NCBI GenBank assembly: GCA_905233565.1
Contig: CAJOCL010000013.1
Location: 1-64,000 of the forward strand
Reading direction: 5' to 3'
DNA: 64,000 bases
Source: an uncultured Synergistales bacterium
GTDB lineage: Bacteria; Synergistota; Synergistia; Synergistales; Aminobacteriaceae
Below, in pieces: positions 16,375-25,732 of this stretch. Positions within the stretch are counted from its first letter, which is position 1. Each line of letters opens with the position of its first letter. A program made the translations under genes and the position numbers. The notes below the pieces were generated by a model. That model searched no databases, was not told the DNA's origin, and saw only the letters and a list, made by a program, of their open reading frames with translations.

Positions 16375-18888
16375 ATGAAAAAGTATTTATGCGTTTTAAT
16401 GTCGCTGTGCATGCTGCTTTTAACGGCAGGTGCATACGGAGCAGCCTTTACGCCCGGCACATATGAAGGTGAGGGGAAAGGTTACAGCGAGGGTTCTCCT
16501 GTGAAAGTCAAAATTACGGTTGACGCTGAAAAAATAACGGCCGTTGATATTGACGCTCCCGAAGAGCTGCCGTTTGGGGTGCCTCAGTTTGAAAATTACG
16601 GAGGCCAGTTAATCGGCAAAAATGAGGCCAAGATTGACGCAGTATCAGGCGCAACGATGACAAGGGACGGAATTGTCGAAGCTGTCAACAAAGCACTCAA
16701 AGCAGCAAAAGGAGAGGCAGTCAGCAATAATACCCCGATGACGTTCAAGCCCGGTGAGTATACGGCGGAGGCTATGGGTTACAACGGCCCTGTCAATGTC
16801 AGAGTGAAATTTGACGAGAACAAAATCACCGAGCTTGAAGTTACGGCACATAATGAGACTGCACACGTCGGCGACATAGCTTTCAACATCATGATTCCTG
16901 AGATGTTGCAGGCTAACGGATCAGGTGTTGACGCTGTATCCGGTGCAACTTTCTCAACACGCGCACTTCGTAACGCCGTCAATTCAGCCGCCGAAAAGGC
17001 AGCGTGTACTAACATGGACGCTTTCAAATCGGCCAAAGTTGAACACAAAGCCGGGAAGCCTGAAAAGTACACGTATGATGTCGTAATAATCGGCGCGGGC
17101 GGTGCAGGAGTTGCGGCAGGGGCGCAGGCAGCTCAGGACGGAAATACCGTACTCATCATCGAAAAGAACGCCGAAGCAGGAGGGAACACGCTGGTTTCAG
17201 GAGGACAGTATCAAAGCGTCATGCCCTATCTTGTATGGGATCCGAAAAATCCTGACGCTGAAAAAGGGCTTTACAAGTTCAACGGACAGGAATACCCGAA
17301 AGTTAAATCAGTTCCGGGCTGTATCAATGAATTAAAAATGATACTGAACTGGAACGAAGCACCTTTTGACGCGTCATATTATGATACTCATGAATATGTA
17401 GCCGGTGATGCCGCTGAACTTTCAAAACACGGTGTACACGCTGAATATTTGCCGGTTCTGAAAGCACTGAAAGACGAAATCCGCGAATATCTTGCGTGGG
17501 CGCAGCCTAAACTTGACGCTGGAACGCCTGAAAATCAGCTGACGTTGTTTTCAACCCTTAACCTTCATATTTTCCAGACATATTACGGAGGATTAAGGCA
17601 GAGCGCGGATAAGAAGATCTGGATTTACGGAAATGTAACACTCGTCAAGCAGTTTATTGAAAGGGCTCAGGGTTTGAAAGAATGGCTCGAGGGAATGGGC
17701 GCAACTTTCCACGAAGACACTCAGCCGACTTTAATAGGCGCGTTATGGTACAGGGAAAACGAGTTTATAGGCGCGGAAGTTGACACGAACGGTGACGGGA
17801 CACTTGAGAATTATCCGGGACGCTGGGGGACTTATTTTGTCGCTCCCGTAACGGCCATGCTGAAGGCGAATCCGGCAAATAAAATAATGCTCAGGACAAC
17901 AGCAACAGGACTTATCAAGGACAACGGACGGGTAATCGGCGTTAAGGCTGTACGCTATGACGGCACGGAAATAACGGCATATGCAGCTAAGGGCGTAATC
18001 GTTGCGACAGGCGGATTTGCCGCGAATCTGCGCGAGGTAATCGACGATAATATTTACTGGTCGCCTGAATACATTTCAATGCAGACGAAGACTACAAACC
18101 GCTCATCACTTCAGGGTGACGGTATAACGATGGCCAACGAAGCCGGAGCATCTTTAACGGGAATGGGATTCACTCAGATGATGCCTATTTCATGGATTGA
18201 CAACGGCAACCTTGCATTCGGGGGCGGAAATTATGCCTGCTGGATAAGCCCTATAACAGGCCGGAGATTTGTTGATGAAGGCTCTGAACGCGATGTACTT
18301 TCACTTGCCGAGTTCAAAAACGGAATGGATTACAAAGGCAGCAAGGGAGTATTCCTTGAGTTCTACAACGCTGAACAGAAGATGCCTGCACCTGTACAGC
18401 TCCCTGAAACGGGCGATTATCCGGGACGCTATTACAGGCGTAAAATTTCGGAACTTCCCAAACTCTTTGAAGAACTTGGAGTTAAGGCAGATCCGAAAGT
18501 TGTTGAAGAGACGATCAGGGCATACGACAAGGCAGTAATGACGGGAAGCGATTTTCCTGATGTCGGGAAGGCCATTGCATCGCGCACTGTCGGGAACGTT
18601 CAGAAAAATTCTGACGGCAGCTATAACGTCAGCACATACGACCTTGACAACACTGTAATGACGATAAGGCTTCTTGCTCCTAGTACTCATCATACTATGG
18701 GCGGAATTGTCGTTGACGAAGGAAGACACGTACTCACGTCTTCAGGAAGAATAATTCCGGGACTTTACGCAGCCGGTGAAGTTACTGGAGGCATTCACGG
18801 CGGTAACAGGCTTGGAGGCAACGCAATAACTGAAATATTCGTTTCAGGAAGGATTGCAGCACAGACGCTTAACGCTGAGAATCAATAA
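16375..18888 (+). CDS. Exported double-FMN flavoprotein reductase (fumarate/urocanate reductase-like)
   Basis: 837 residues. A signal peptide (1-23) is followed by two FMN-binding domains with covalent attachment motifs Ser-Gly-Ala-Thr at 91-94 and 189-192 (Thr94, Thr192). A FAD-binding domain starts at about 234 with Gly-Ala-Gly-Gly-Ala-Gly (240-245). The C-terminus has His-His-Thr-Met-Gly-Gly and His-Gly-Gly-Asn-Arg-Leu-Gly-Gly-Asn-Ala, which match the substrate/proton-delivery region of soluble fumarate reductases and urocanate reductase. The covalent flavins need an ApbE-type flavin transferase. The acceptor (fumarate, urocanate or another enoate) cannot be told by eye. It stands alone between the TPR gene and a bidirectional terminator. 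Confidence 0.85.
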   Translation: MKKYLCVLMSLCMLLLTAGAYGAAFTPGTYEGEGKGYSEGSPVKVKITVDAEKITAVDIDAPEELPFGVPQFENYGGQLIGKNEAKIDAVSGATMTRDGIVEAVNKALKAAKGEAVSNNTPMTFKPGEYTAEAMGYNGPVNVRVKFDENKITELEVTAHNETAHVGDIAFNIMIPEMLQANGSGVDAVSGATFSTRALRNAVNSAAEKAACTNMDAFKSAKVEHKAGKPEKYTYDVVIIGAGGAGVAAGAQAAQDGNTVLIIEKNAEAGGNTLVSGGQYQSVMPYLVWDPKNPDAEKGLYKFNGQEYPKVKSVPGCINELKMILNWNEAPFDASYYDTHEYVAGDAAELSKHGVHAEYLPVLKALKDEIREYLAWAQPKLDAGTPENQLTLFSTLNLHIFQTYYGGLRQSADKKIWIYGNVTLVKQFIERAQGLKEWLEGMGATFHEDTQPTLIGALWYRENEFIGAEVDTNGDGTLENYPGRWGTYFVAPVTAMLKANPANKIMLRTTATGLIKDNGRVIGVKAVRYDGTEITAYAAKGVIVATGGFAANLREVIDDNIYWSPEYISMQTKTTNRSSLQGDGITMANEAGASLTGMGFTQMMPISWIDNGNLAFGGGNYACWISPITGRRFVDEGSERDVLSLAEFKNGMDYKGSKGVFLEFYNAEQKMPAPVQLPETGDYPGRYYRRKISELPKLFEELGVKADPKVVEETIRAYDKAVMTGSDFPDVGKAIASRTVGNVQKNSDGSYNVSTYDLDNTVMTIRLLAPSTHHTMGGIVVDEGRHVLTSSGRIIPGLYAAGEVTGGIHGGNRLGGNAITEIFVSGRIAAQTLNAENQ

Positions 18889-18893
18889 ACAGA

Positions 18894-18940
18894 AATAAAA
18901 AAACGGTCAGGCTCATAATTCAAGGTCTGGCCGTTTAATA
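18894..18940. terminator. Bidirectional terminator after the flavoprotein and dxr
   Basis: AAACGGTCAG (18901-18910) pairs with CTGGCCGTTT (18927-18936) with one wobble. An A run to the left and a T-rich edge to the right suit both convergent genes. Confidence 0.75.
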
Positions 18941-18966
18941 TTGCTGACGAAAAAAGGCTTGTAGTG

Positions 18967-20073
18967 TTAAAGCGCAAACTTTTCAGATAACTTCACGGCC
19001 TGCCTCCTGCCCTCACCGACATATGAAATTGCATCATCAAGGCTGGCAGGTTCACACAAATTGCAGCTGCTTAAAGTCTCCTCAACAAGTCCCGAAATAT
19101 CAGCAAAACCGATTTTCCCCTCAAGGAACAAATTCACGGCAGCTTCATCAGCCCCGACAAGAACAGCAGGATACGCACCTTTAAGCCTCATGACTTCGCG
19201 TGCAATCCTCATGGCCGGAAATCTTGTAGTGTCGATCTCCTCAAATCTTATATCATGAATGCTAAATTGAGGACGCTTGAAATCAGGGGACGGGAAAAAT
19301 CTTTCAGGCCAGAAAATACACGATGCTGCCGGTAATTTCATGTCAGGTTCAGCAGCTAACATCTTTACGCTTCCGTCTTCAAATTCAGCAAGGCCGTGAA
19401 CGAATGAACCAGGCGAAATAAGCGCGTCAACTTTTTCAGCTTCAAGCCCGAAAAGATACATCGCCTCAATTAATTCTATTCCCTTGTTCATGAGAGTTGC
19501 ACTGTCTATCGTTATTTTCGCTCCCATGTTCCATACGGGGTGATGCAGTGCCATTTCAGGCGTAACGTTTTTCAATTCTTCCTGCGTGAATTTCCTGAAC
19601 GGTCCGCCCGATGCAGTCAGATATATTTTTCGTATGAATGCTTTATCCTCTCCGTGAAGACACTGCCATATTGCATTGTGTTCGCTGTCTAACGGCCTTA
19701 ACTGATCCTGATGTTTAACCAGTGGCATTACCCACTTTCCGGCAACAACAATGCTTTCTTTGTTTGCTAACGATACCGTCTTCCCTGCTTTCAGTGCTGA
19801 ACACAGAGCCTTAATCGCTGCCGTTCCCGATGAAGCAAAAACAACATGTTCAATTTCAGGATCAAGCGCGATATTTTCGAGGCCGTTATCTCCGAATTTT
19901 TCATAAGGGTAAATTTTGCTGACGTTTAATTCTTTTGCAAGATCTGATAATTTATCTGAGTTTTTGTTTGACGCTATTGCTTTGACGCAGATTTTATCAG
20001 GCCATGCCTTACACACGGACATTACGGAACTTCCTACGCTTCCAGTTGCGCCTATTACACCGATGTTAATCAT
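18967..20073 (-). CDS. dxr: 1-deoxy-D-xylulose 5-phosphate reductoisomerase
   Basis: 368 residues. The N-terminal Gly-Ala-Thr-Gly-Ser-Val-Gly NADPH motif, Ala-Asn-Lys-Glu-Ser, Ala-Ser-Gly-Gly-Pro-Phe and Met-Asn-Lys-Gly-(Ile)-Glu-Leu-Ile-Glu-Ala active-site motifs are intact. It makes methylerythritol phosphate, the first committed step of non-mevalonate isoprenoid synthesis. It overlaps cdsA by four bases and is the last gene of the uppS-cdsA-dxr run, the common bacterial arrangement (usually with rseP next, absent here). Confidence 0.96.
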   Translation of the reverse strand: MINIGVIGATGSVGSSVMSVCKAWPDKICVKAIASNKNSDKLSDLAKELNVSKIYPYEKFGDNGLENIALDPEIEHVVFASSGTAAIKALCSALKAGKTVSLANKESIVVAGKWVMPLVKHQDQLRPLDSEHNAIWQCLHGEDKAFIRKIYLTASGGPFRKFTQEELKNVTPEMALHHPVWNMGAKITIDSATLMNKGIELIEAMYLFGLEAEKVDALISPGSFVHGLAEFEDGSVKMLAAEPDMKLPAASCIFWPERFFPSPDFKRPQFSIHDIRFEEIDTTRFPAMRIAREVMRLKGAYPAVLVGADEAAVNLFLEGKIGFADISGLVEETLSSCNLCEPASLDDAISYVGEGRRQAVKLSEKFAL

Positions 20074-20900
20074 AATATTATCCTCAAGACAAAATATGTC
20101 ATAAGACCGTTGAATAAAATACTGTCGAAACGGTCAAGCATTCCGCCGTGTCCGGGAATTAAACGCCCTGAATCTTTTTCCCCTGCCTCACGCTTTATTA
20201 AAGACTCGGCCAAGTCTCCCAACTGCCCGAATATTCCGCATATGAAGCCTATTAATATCAACGGATAAGCAGGAAGCGTAAAAAAGTATATTGCTATGGC
20301 ATTTGTTATAAGGCTGCCTATTATACCTGCGATAAATCCCTGTACAGTTTTTCCCGGACTTACGTACTCACAGAGTTTCATTGTCCCGAACATTTTACCG
20401 CCTATGTATGCCCCGACATCACAGCCCCAAGTACAGACAAAAAGAGTAATTAAAACCTGACGGCCGAAAGCATATTCCCTCAACACTATCATACAGACCC
20501 AAGGGACTGTTATATACAAAACTCCTGAAGTTACTGCGGCGGCATTCGTAAGGGCGTAGCTTGTTCCTTTGGTCATCTGCCGTCTTACAACTTCAACACT
20601 GAAGACCGTACACACGCATAGGGCTAATATCATTCCAAGCACTATGGGCTGAGGATTTTCACGGACTGCGGCAATCAGAAATATCAATGAAAATATATAT
20701 CCGATGCCCTGAGATATTCTCGTTCCTTTGAATTTGCCTGCAAGCCTGTAATATTCACTCAGCGATGTAAGCGCGATTATACCTGCTATGATTATCCAGA
20801 TAAAACCGCCGTAATTTATGCCGGTCAAAATTACGAGTACAATACCTATGCTGCTTAATGTCCTTAATCTCAGCTCATTATCAGCTTTTAAGCCCGCCAT
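20070..20900 (-). CDS. cdsA: Phosphatidate cytidylyltransferase
   Basis: 276 residues from the ATG at 20900, which has GAGAGG five bases upstream; the frame itself is open to 20930. Seven or eight membrane helices are visible, and the signature near the C-terminus is Pro-Gly-His-Gly-Gly-Met-Leu-Asp-Arg-Phe-Asp-Ser. It makes CDP-diacylglycerol for phospholipids in the inner membrane. It overlaps uppS at its start by 20 bases and dxr at its end by four, so the three are translationally coupled. Confidence 0.95.
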   Translation of the reverse strand: MAGLKADNELRLRTLSSIGIVLVILTGINYGGFIWIIIAGIIALTSLSEYYRLAGKFKGTRISQGIGYIFSLIFLIAAVRENPQPIVLGMILALCVCTVFSVEVVRRQMTKGTSYALTNAAAVTSGVLYITVPWVCMIVLREYAFGRQVLITLFVCTWGCDVGAYIGGKMFGTMKLCEYVSPGKTVQGFIAGIIGSLITNAIAIYFFTLPAYPLILIGFICGIFGQLGDLAESLIKREAGEKDSGRLIPGHGGMLDRFDSILFNGLMTYFVLRIIL

Positions 20901-21582
20901 AACGCCTCTCCCTTCCTGCATAATCAGCAAGTGCCTGCTTTAATTCATTTTCGTGAAAGTCCGGCCAGTGTACATTAGTGAAGTAATATTCACTGTATGC
21001 GCTTTGCCAGAGCCAGAAATTACTAAGCCTTAATTCACCGCTTGTCCGTACGATTAAATCAGGATCAGGGACATCAGGAAGGTAGAAATGTTTTCTTAAA
21101 TCTTCCTCTGTTACGGGCAATTTAGGATTTGAGGCAATCAATGAATTTACGGCATCGAGAATCTCAGCGCGTCCGCCGTAATTTATGCAGATTATGAAGT
21201 CCAGTATCTTCTCATCTTTCGTATATTCTTCAGCCCATTGCATTTGCTTTAACAGGTCATCTGGGATTCTGTCCCTGCGTCCGCAAAATCTGATTCTTGC
21301 GCCCTCTGCCTTGACTTCCTCGACTTTCCGCCTCAAATAATAACCGAACAGCCTCATCAATCCCGTAACTTCCATTAAGGGCCTGTTCCAGTTTTCTGTT
21401 GAAAAGGCATAAACTGAAAAATATCTTATACCCTCGCGTTTAACGAGCCTGACCATTTCTTCAAGTTTTCTGAGTCCTGCGCGGTGTCCCATTAATCTCG
21501 GTAAATTTCTGCTTTTTGCCCAGCGTCCGTTACCGTCAAGAATTATTGCCAAATGTCTCGGTACTTTTTTATTATCTGTCAT
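20881..21582 (-). CDS. uppS: Isoprenyl (undecaprenyl) diphosphate synthase
   Basis: 233 residues with the cis-prenyltransferase motifs Leu-Asp-Gly-Asn-Gly-Arg-Trp-Ala near the N-terminus, Ser-Thr-Glu-Asn-Trp and, near the C-terminus, Asp-Leu-Ile-Val-Arg-Thr-Ser-Gly-Glu-Leu-Arg-Leu-Ser-Asn. It makes the C55 carrier used for peptidoglycan and surface glycans. First gene of uppS-cdsA-dxr, 25 bases downstream of the uracil-DNA glycosylase gene. Confidence 0.96.
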   Translation of the reverse strand: MTDNKKVPRHLAIILDGNGRWAKSRNLPRLMGHRAGLRKLEEMVRLVKREGIRYFSVYAFSTENWNRPLMEVTGLMRLFGYYLRRKVEEVKAEGARIRFCGRRDRIPDDLLKQMQWAEEYTKDEKILDFIICINYGGRAEILDAVNSLIASNPKLPVTEEDLRKHFYLPDVPDPDLIVRTSGELRLSNFWLWQSAYSEYYFTNVHWPDFHENELKQALADYAGRERRYGGLKS

Positions 21583-21607
21583 TATTTATCACTCCTTGTA
21601 TTAATAA

Positions 21608-22201
21608 TTATCTCATTAATTCATCTATTTTTGCTTTAAGTGCCTTAACGTCCTGCCATGTTAAATCTTTCGGACTTCCCTTAGCTCTTGACTCGTTGCG
21701 CAGTAAATAACTTGGGTGGAACATCGGAAATAATTTTATTCCTCTCCAGTCCAGCCACTGGCCGCGCAATGTAGTTATTCCCTGCTTAGTATGAAGCAAA
21801 AACTGTGTCGGGACGTTACCGAGCGTTACGACTATATCAGGGTGCAATAATAATAACTGAGCCTCTAAATATTCACTGCAGGCCTCACACTCTTCAATTT
21901 TCGGATTTCTGTTTTCGGGCGGTCGGCATTTAACCGTATTAGTTATATATACGCTGTCACGCTGAATATTACCGCCGTTTTGAAGTATTCCCGTTAAAAG
22001 CTGCCCTGCTTTTCCGACGAAAGGCTTTCCAGTCATATCTTCGTCAGCTCCGGGTCCTTCGCCGACAATTACGACCCTGCAATCAGTTTCAGGACCTTCA
22101 CCGAAGACCGTATTATGTCTTTGCCTGCATAGTTCACATTTAGTACACTCTGAAACTCTATGCTTCAAATCTTCCCATGCTGCTTTAATATCTATAGTCA
22201 T
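21608..22201 (-). CDS. Family 4 uracil-DNA glycosylase
   Basis: 197 residues. An N-terminal Cys-Thr-Lys-Cys-Glu-Leu-Cys region and a later Cys-(x)n-Cys-Glu-Ala-Cys give the four Fe-S cluster ligands of type 4 UDGs. The active-site loop reads Gly-Glu-Gly-Pro-Gly, and Met-Phe-His-Pro-Ser-Tyr-Leu closes the catalytic site. It removes uracil from DNA. It lies between uppS and the P-loop protein in one tight run. Confidence 0.9.
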   Translation of the reverse strand: MTIDIKAAWEDLKHRVSECTKCELCRQRHNTVFGEGPETDCRVVIVGEGPGADEDMTGKPFVGKAGQLLTGILQNGGNIQRDSVYITNTVKCRPPENRNPKIEECEACSEYLEAQLLLLHPDIVVTLGNVPTQFLLHTKQGITTLRGQWLDWRGIKLFPMFHPSYLLRNESRAKGSPKDLTWQDVKALKAKIDELMR

Positions 22202-22213
22202 AATTTATAAAAC

Positions 22214-23044
22214 TCACAAAAAAATTTCATTTACTTTTATATTTACCTGTTTTATTTCCATTCCCGTAAAATAACTCAATCCCATTCTGACCTTGCGCTG
22301 TAAAGTCTTTGCGATCGATAATGCGCTTCTGCCCGAAAGACTAAGATCTAATTCAACGCTTAAAGATATTTTGTCGTCATCAGTTTCAATATCGAGATTT
22401 CGTATTTTTCTGATATGACTGCCTAGTTCGAGAAGTTTCCGGCTTAATTCAAAAATTGCTTCTGAACCGATTGTTACTTTTCCGTTGAAACTGAATAACG
22501 GTTTTACGATTGTATTTCGTGATTCGTCTTTGTCCCTTCCCTTGAAAAATCCGCGAATCTGGCTGACCAGTTTACCTGCAAAATTCTGCTGAATTTGAGC
22601 TTTTGCCGCCGGTACAACATGCTGCTTTTTGTCTCTTCGTTCACGCAGGGCCGCTTCGATTTCTTCAGGTGACGAAACGTCAGTAATCTTTATGATTTTG
22701 ACGGGGTTATTAAGTCCCAGCCTCCCAGTAATTTTTTTAATCATGCCTTCTGACGTGGCAAGTATCATGATTTTCTGCGGAGTATTTTTAGACAGGTAAT
22801 TAATAACTTCGTCCCTGTGTTCGGGGTATTCAAAGATAGCGCGTTTAATTGCGCGGAGCCTGTTAATTTCGGATTTTGCGCTGCGTCCTGCTAAAATTCT
22901 TCCGCGTGAAATAACAAGACCGTCATCAATAATAACATCAATGCCGTTCTGACGTGCTATATGAGTTGCCCTGTGGCTTTTCCCCGTACCTGCAGGGCCT
23001 ACGAAAGCGACGACTTCAATATCAGACAAGTTCAACCCTAGCAC
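22214..23044 (-). CDS. P-loop / Asp23-like two-domain protein
   Basis: 276 residues. A Walker A motif Gly-Pro-Ala-Gly-Thr-Gly-Lys-Ser is at 16-23, and an AAA-like domain with Asp-Asp-Gly-Leu-Val-Ile and Met-Ile-Leu-Ala-Thr follows to about 150. A basic linker leads to a C-terminal domain (about 188-276) that looks like Asp23/Gls24: a conserved Gly-Lys-Val-Thr-Ile-Gly-Ser-Glu-Ala-Ile strand and a final Val-Asn-Ile-Lys-Val-Asn-Glu-Ile. Asp23/Gls24 proteins usually bind membrane-associated partners. A GTG start at 23044 would overlap murA by 23 bases. Role unknown; the murA and udg neighbours suggest a housekeeping envelope or stress function. Confidence 0.6.
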   Translation of the reverse strand: MLGLNLSDIEVVAFVGPAGTGKSHRATHIARQNGIDVIIDDGLVISRGRILAGRSAKSEINRLRAIKRAIFEYPEHRDEVINYLSKNTPQKIMILATSEGMIKKITGRLGLNNPVKIIKITDVSSPEEIEAALRERRDKKQHVVPAAKAQIQQNFAGKLVSQIRGFFKGRDKDESRNTIVKPLFSFNGKVTIGSEAIFELSRKLLELGSHIRKIRNLDIETDDDKISLSVELDLSLSGRSALSIAKTLQRKVRMGLSYFTGMEIKQVNIKVNEIFL

Positions 23045-24281
23045 CTAATGCCCGTAATTTCTGGTCGATTGCCTCATAGCCGCGCCATACGTGAATCATG
23101 TCGTCAACCCTAGTTTCGCCCTGAGCAGCCAGCCCCGCGATAATCAGTGCAGCACCTGCCCTCAGGTCAGTAGCCCTTACGCTTGCGCCCTGTAATTTTT
23201 CAACGCCCCGAATAATAGCGACATCACGCGAAATTTGAATATCTGCGCCCATTCTGTTTAATTCCTGAGCGTATAAAAATCTTGCCTGAAAAACGCTTTC
23301 TTCAATCGTGCTTACGCCCCGTGCAATTGACAAAGCCGCCGCCATTTGAGGCTGTGAATCTGTCGGGAAGCCTGGATAAGGCATAGTTTTTATAGATACG
23401 GGGTGAAGCCTTTTCTTTGAGGGGAAAATTTCAACGGTGCTTTTCCTGACCGCGAACTTTGCGCCTGATTCTTCGAGTTTAGCGAGTATGGCATCAATAT
23501 GGGACGGGACGACATCTTCAATTTTTATATGTCCGTTAGTCATTACGCCGGCGAGAATGTAAGTACAAGCCTCGATTCTGTCGGGGATAACTTTTTCGCG
23601 CCCTGAATGAGCCTTATCAATGCCGATAATCCTAACGCCTCCTGCGCCTTCAGTTTCAACGGTTGCGCCTATACAGCGTAAGACGGCAGCAAGGTTGTCA
23701 ATTTCGGGCTCGCGGGCAACGTTTTCGATTATCGTTTCACCCTGAGCAAGAGTAGCAGCCATCATGAGATTTTCAGTTGCGCCGACTGACGGGAAATCAA
23801 GATATATTCTGCGCCCCCGTAATCTTCCTTTGACGCTGGCATGAACTACGCCGTTTTGAATTTCTATATCTGCCCCCATTTGCTTTAAGCCTTTGAGATG
23901 TAAATCAATCGGGCGGCTTCCGATTGAACATCCGCCGGGCAAAGGCAGCGAGACTTTTCCGCAGTTAGCTAACAGAGGGCCTAAAATGAGAGAAGATGCA
24001 CGCATTTTGCGGGCTAATGATTCTGATACTTCCCATTTAAGCTCTTCAGGAGTTTTGAAAATTACCTGAGGAGTTTTTGAATCGCGTTTGACTTCAACAT
24101 CGACACCGAGAGACTTCAGAGTGTCAATCATTGTGTTAATGTCGTGAAGGTCAGGGACGTTATCGAGAGTTAAGGCCTGACCGCGCAGTAATAAACATAC
24201 GGCCATGACGGGGAGGGCGGCATTTTTTGCACCCTGAGTTTTTATAGTACCGCTGAGGGGTATTCCCCCGTTAATTTTCAT
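23022..24281 (-). CDS. murA: UDP-N-acetylglucosamine 1-carboxyvinyltransferase
   Basis: 419 residues, the normal MurA size. The active-site loop Pro-Gly-Gly-Cys-Ser-Ile-Gly-Ser-Arg-Pro-Ile-Asp carries Cys118, the residue fosfomycin alkylates. The N-terminal Lys-Asn-Ala-Ala-Leu-Pro and C-terminal Asp-Leu-Arg-Ala-Gly-Ala-Ala motifs are present. It makes the first committed peptidoglycan precursor. Its end overlaps the P-loop/Asp23-like gene, which is probably cotranscribed. Confidence 0.96.
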   Translation of the reverse strand: MKINGGIPLSGTIKTQGAKNAALPVMAVCLLLRGQALTLDNVPDLHDINTMIDTLKSLGVDVEVKRDSKTPQVIFKTPEELKWEVSESLARKMRASSLILGPLLANCGKVSLPLPGGCSIGSRPIDLHLKGLKQMGADIEIQNGVVHASVKGRLRGRRIYLDFPSVGATENLMMAATLAQGETIIENVAREPEIDNLAAVLRCIGATVETEGAGGVRIIGIDKAHSGREKVIPDRIEACTYILAGVMTNGHIKIEDVVPSHIDAILAKLEESGAKFAVRKSTVEIFPSKKRLHPVSIKTMPYPGFPTDSQPQMAAALSIARGVSTIEESVFQARFLYAQELNRMGADIQISRDVAIIRGVEKLQGASVRATDLRAGAALIIAGLAAQGETRVDDMIHVWRGYEAIDQKLRALGARVELV

Positions 24282-24320
24282 AACGTTCTTGTTGTCTATG
24301 TGTGATCCCTTCTTAACTGA

Positions 24321-25172
24321 TTATGAATTTTTCCAGAATTTATTAACATAAGCTGAGGCTTTTTCCAGAGTGAGATTAAAATCTTCTGCGAGCATGTGAA
24401 CCGCCTCATCAACCGATCTTCCGAATCTTTGGCACATTTTCACTGTATTCTTGATTGCGCCTTTTCTTTCCTGTTCCCAGCCGTATGCTTTCACAGCATA
24501 ATCTTGGTCAAACAACATCATCATTATATCTATGACCTCCTTTTTCCGACCTTCAAGATAATCTTTCAGAACTCCCTTATCCTGACATATACGAATAGCA
24601 TTCTCAGCAGCCAGCTTCTTGCGCCCGTATATTTTTATCTGCTCGTCAAGTACATGAGTAAAAATTATATACTGCCCGATAACATCGTCATTGCTCTCTA
24701 AATGTATTACTTTAACTAGCAAGTCAATTTTTGCATCAGGATTATGCCAGAAATCTTCCCGTAAGGAAATTATATCCTTATCAATTTTACGGTCTCCTGT
24801 ATATATCACGTAAAATTCCGGCTCTGGTATAGTCAGCTCAGATGAAGTATAAACATTTAATTTTCTTTCAAAAATATATTCCCGATAAGTGCCTGCAAGA
24901 TACATCAGTATTCTTACTAGAATATTTATACTCCATGTAGATTGAGCCTCAACAAATATAATCAGCTTATCTTTAACCAGTAATGCTAAGTCATTATACT
25001 GACTTTTCAAGATAACGGGATTAAGAGTTATAGGAACTATATCTTCTTCCTTTAAACCCTTCATTTCAGGGTGAAGCGTCTTCAGCATTTCAAGACTGTA
25101 TTTAGGAATGCTGAAGAGATCAAGAAATACCGTATTCTTCACACCCCTGCGAACTCCTGCCCTTTCAGCCAT
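24321..25172 (-). CDS. Rpn-family PD-(D/E)xK nuclease/transposase-like protein
   Basis: 283 residues of the Rpn/PDDEXK_2 family. The likely catalytic strand pair is Tyr-Asn-Asp-Leu-Ala-Leu followed by Leu-Ile-Ile-Phe-Val-Glu-Ala-Gln, the family's Asp...Glu-x-Gln core. The helical C-terminal third (Asp-Lys-Gly-Val-Leu-Lys-Asp-Tyr-Leu-Glu-Gly-Arg-Lys-Lys-Glu-Val) is the exchangeable tail. Rpn proteins are recombination-promoting nucleases and some act in phage defence; I infer a similar role. It is the only complete member in the window. A separate tail of a close relative is at 26805-27140. Two ankyrin genes lie between them. Confidence 0.75.
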   Translation of the reverse strand: MAERAGVRRGVKNTVFLDLFSIPKYSLEMLKTLHPEMKGLKEEDIVPITLNPVILKSQYNDLALLVKDKLIIFVEAQSTWSINILVRILMYLAGTYREYIFERKLNVYTSSELTIPEPEFYVIYTGDRKIDKDIISLREDFWHNPDAKIDLLVKVIHLESNDDVIGQYIIFTHVLDEQIKIYGRKKLAAENAIRICQDKGVLKDYLEGRKKEVIDIMMMLFDQDYAVKAYGWEQERKGAIKNTVKMCQRFGRSVDEAVHMLAEDFNLTLEKASAYVNKFWKNS

Positions 25173-25184
25173 AAAAATATCTCC

Positions 25185-25703
25185 TTACTGCATTTTGCCC
25201 GAAGAAAACAGCGTTTCAGACATCTTCCTAATTTCAGGATTGCTGCTGATTTCCGCTAAATCTCGTGCAGTCCTGCCGTTTTTGTCCTTAACATTAACAT
25301 CAGCGCCGGCATCAACAAGAAGTTTTACAATTTTCGGATTGTTCGTTACGCCAAGACCCAACGCTATTATCAAAGCCGTAAAGCCTTCATCATCTTTAGC
25401 GTTGACATCAGCTCCGGCATTCAATAGAAGCCTCACTGTTTCAGGATTATTACTGAACCCCGAAGCCAGCATAAGAAGAGTAACTCCGTATTCTCCTTTA
25501 GCGTTAATGTCATCGCCTGAACTGATTACTGCCCTTATCTTCTCTGGGGTCATCATCTCACCTGCTTTTTCCGCTCTCTGCTCATCCGTTTCGCATGAAC
25601 TCAGAACGTTCACAAGCTCACCGAGATAATTACGCACAGTACCGCCAGTTGCCGATGACACGCACATAAGCACCAGCATTACGCATAGTAACAATTTCTT
25701 CAT
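25185..25703 (-). CDS. Exported ankyrin-repeat protein (short)
   Basis: 172 residues from the ATG at 25703, which has GAGGAGGGAAGG upstream; ten extra residues in the open frame are not needed. A signal peptide (Met-Lys-Lys-Leu-Leu-Leu-Cys) comes first, with a Cys in the hydrophobic core and no clear lipobox. A helical segment is followed by two or three ankyrin repeats with Asn-Ala-Gly-Ala-Asp-Val-Asn-Ala-Lys-Asp. It is a near copy of the start of the next gene upstream, so the two are tandem duplicates. Confidence 0.8.
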   Translation of the reverse strand: MKKLLLCVMLVLMCVSSATGGTVRNYLGELVNVLSSCETDEQRAEKAGEMMTPEKIRAVISSGDDINAKGEYGVTLLMLASGFSNNPETVRLLLNAGADVNAKDDEGFTALIIALGLGVTNNPKIVKLLVDAGADVNVKDKNGRTARDLAEISSNPEIRKMSETLFSSGKMQ

Positions 25704-25732
25704 TCCGTTTCCTTCCCTCCTCTCAAAATTCA

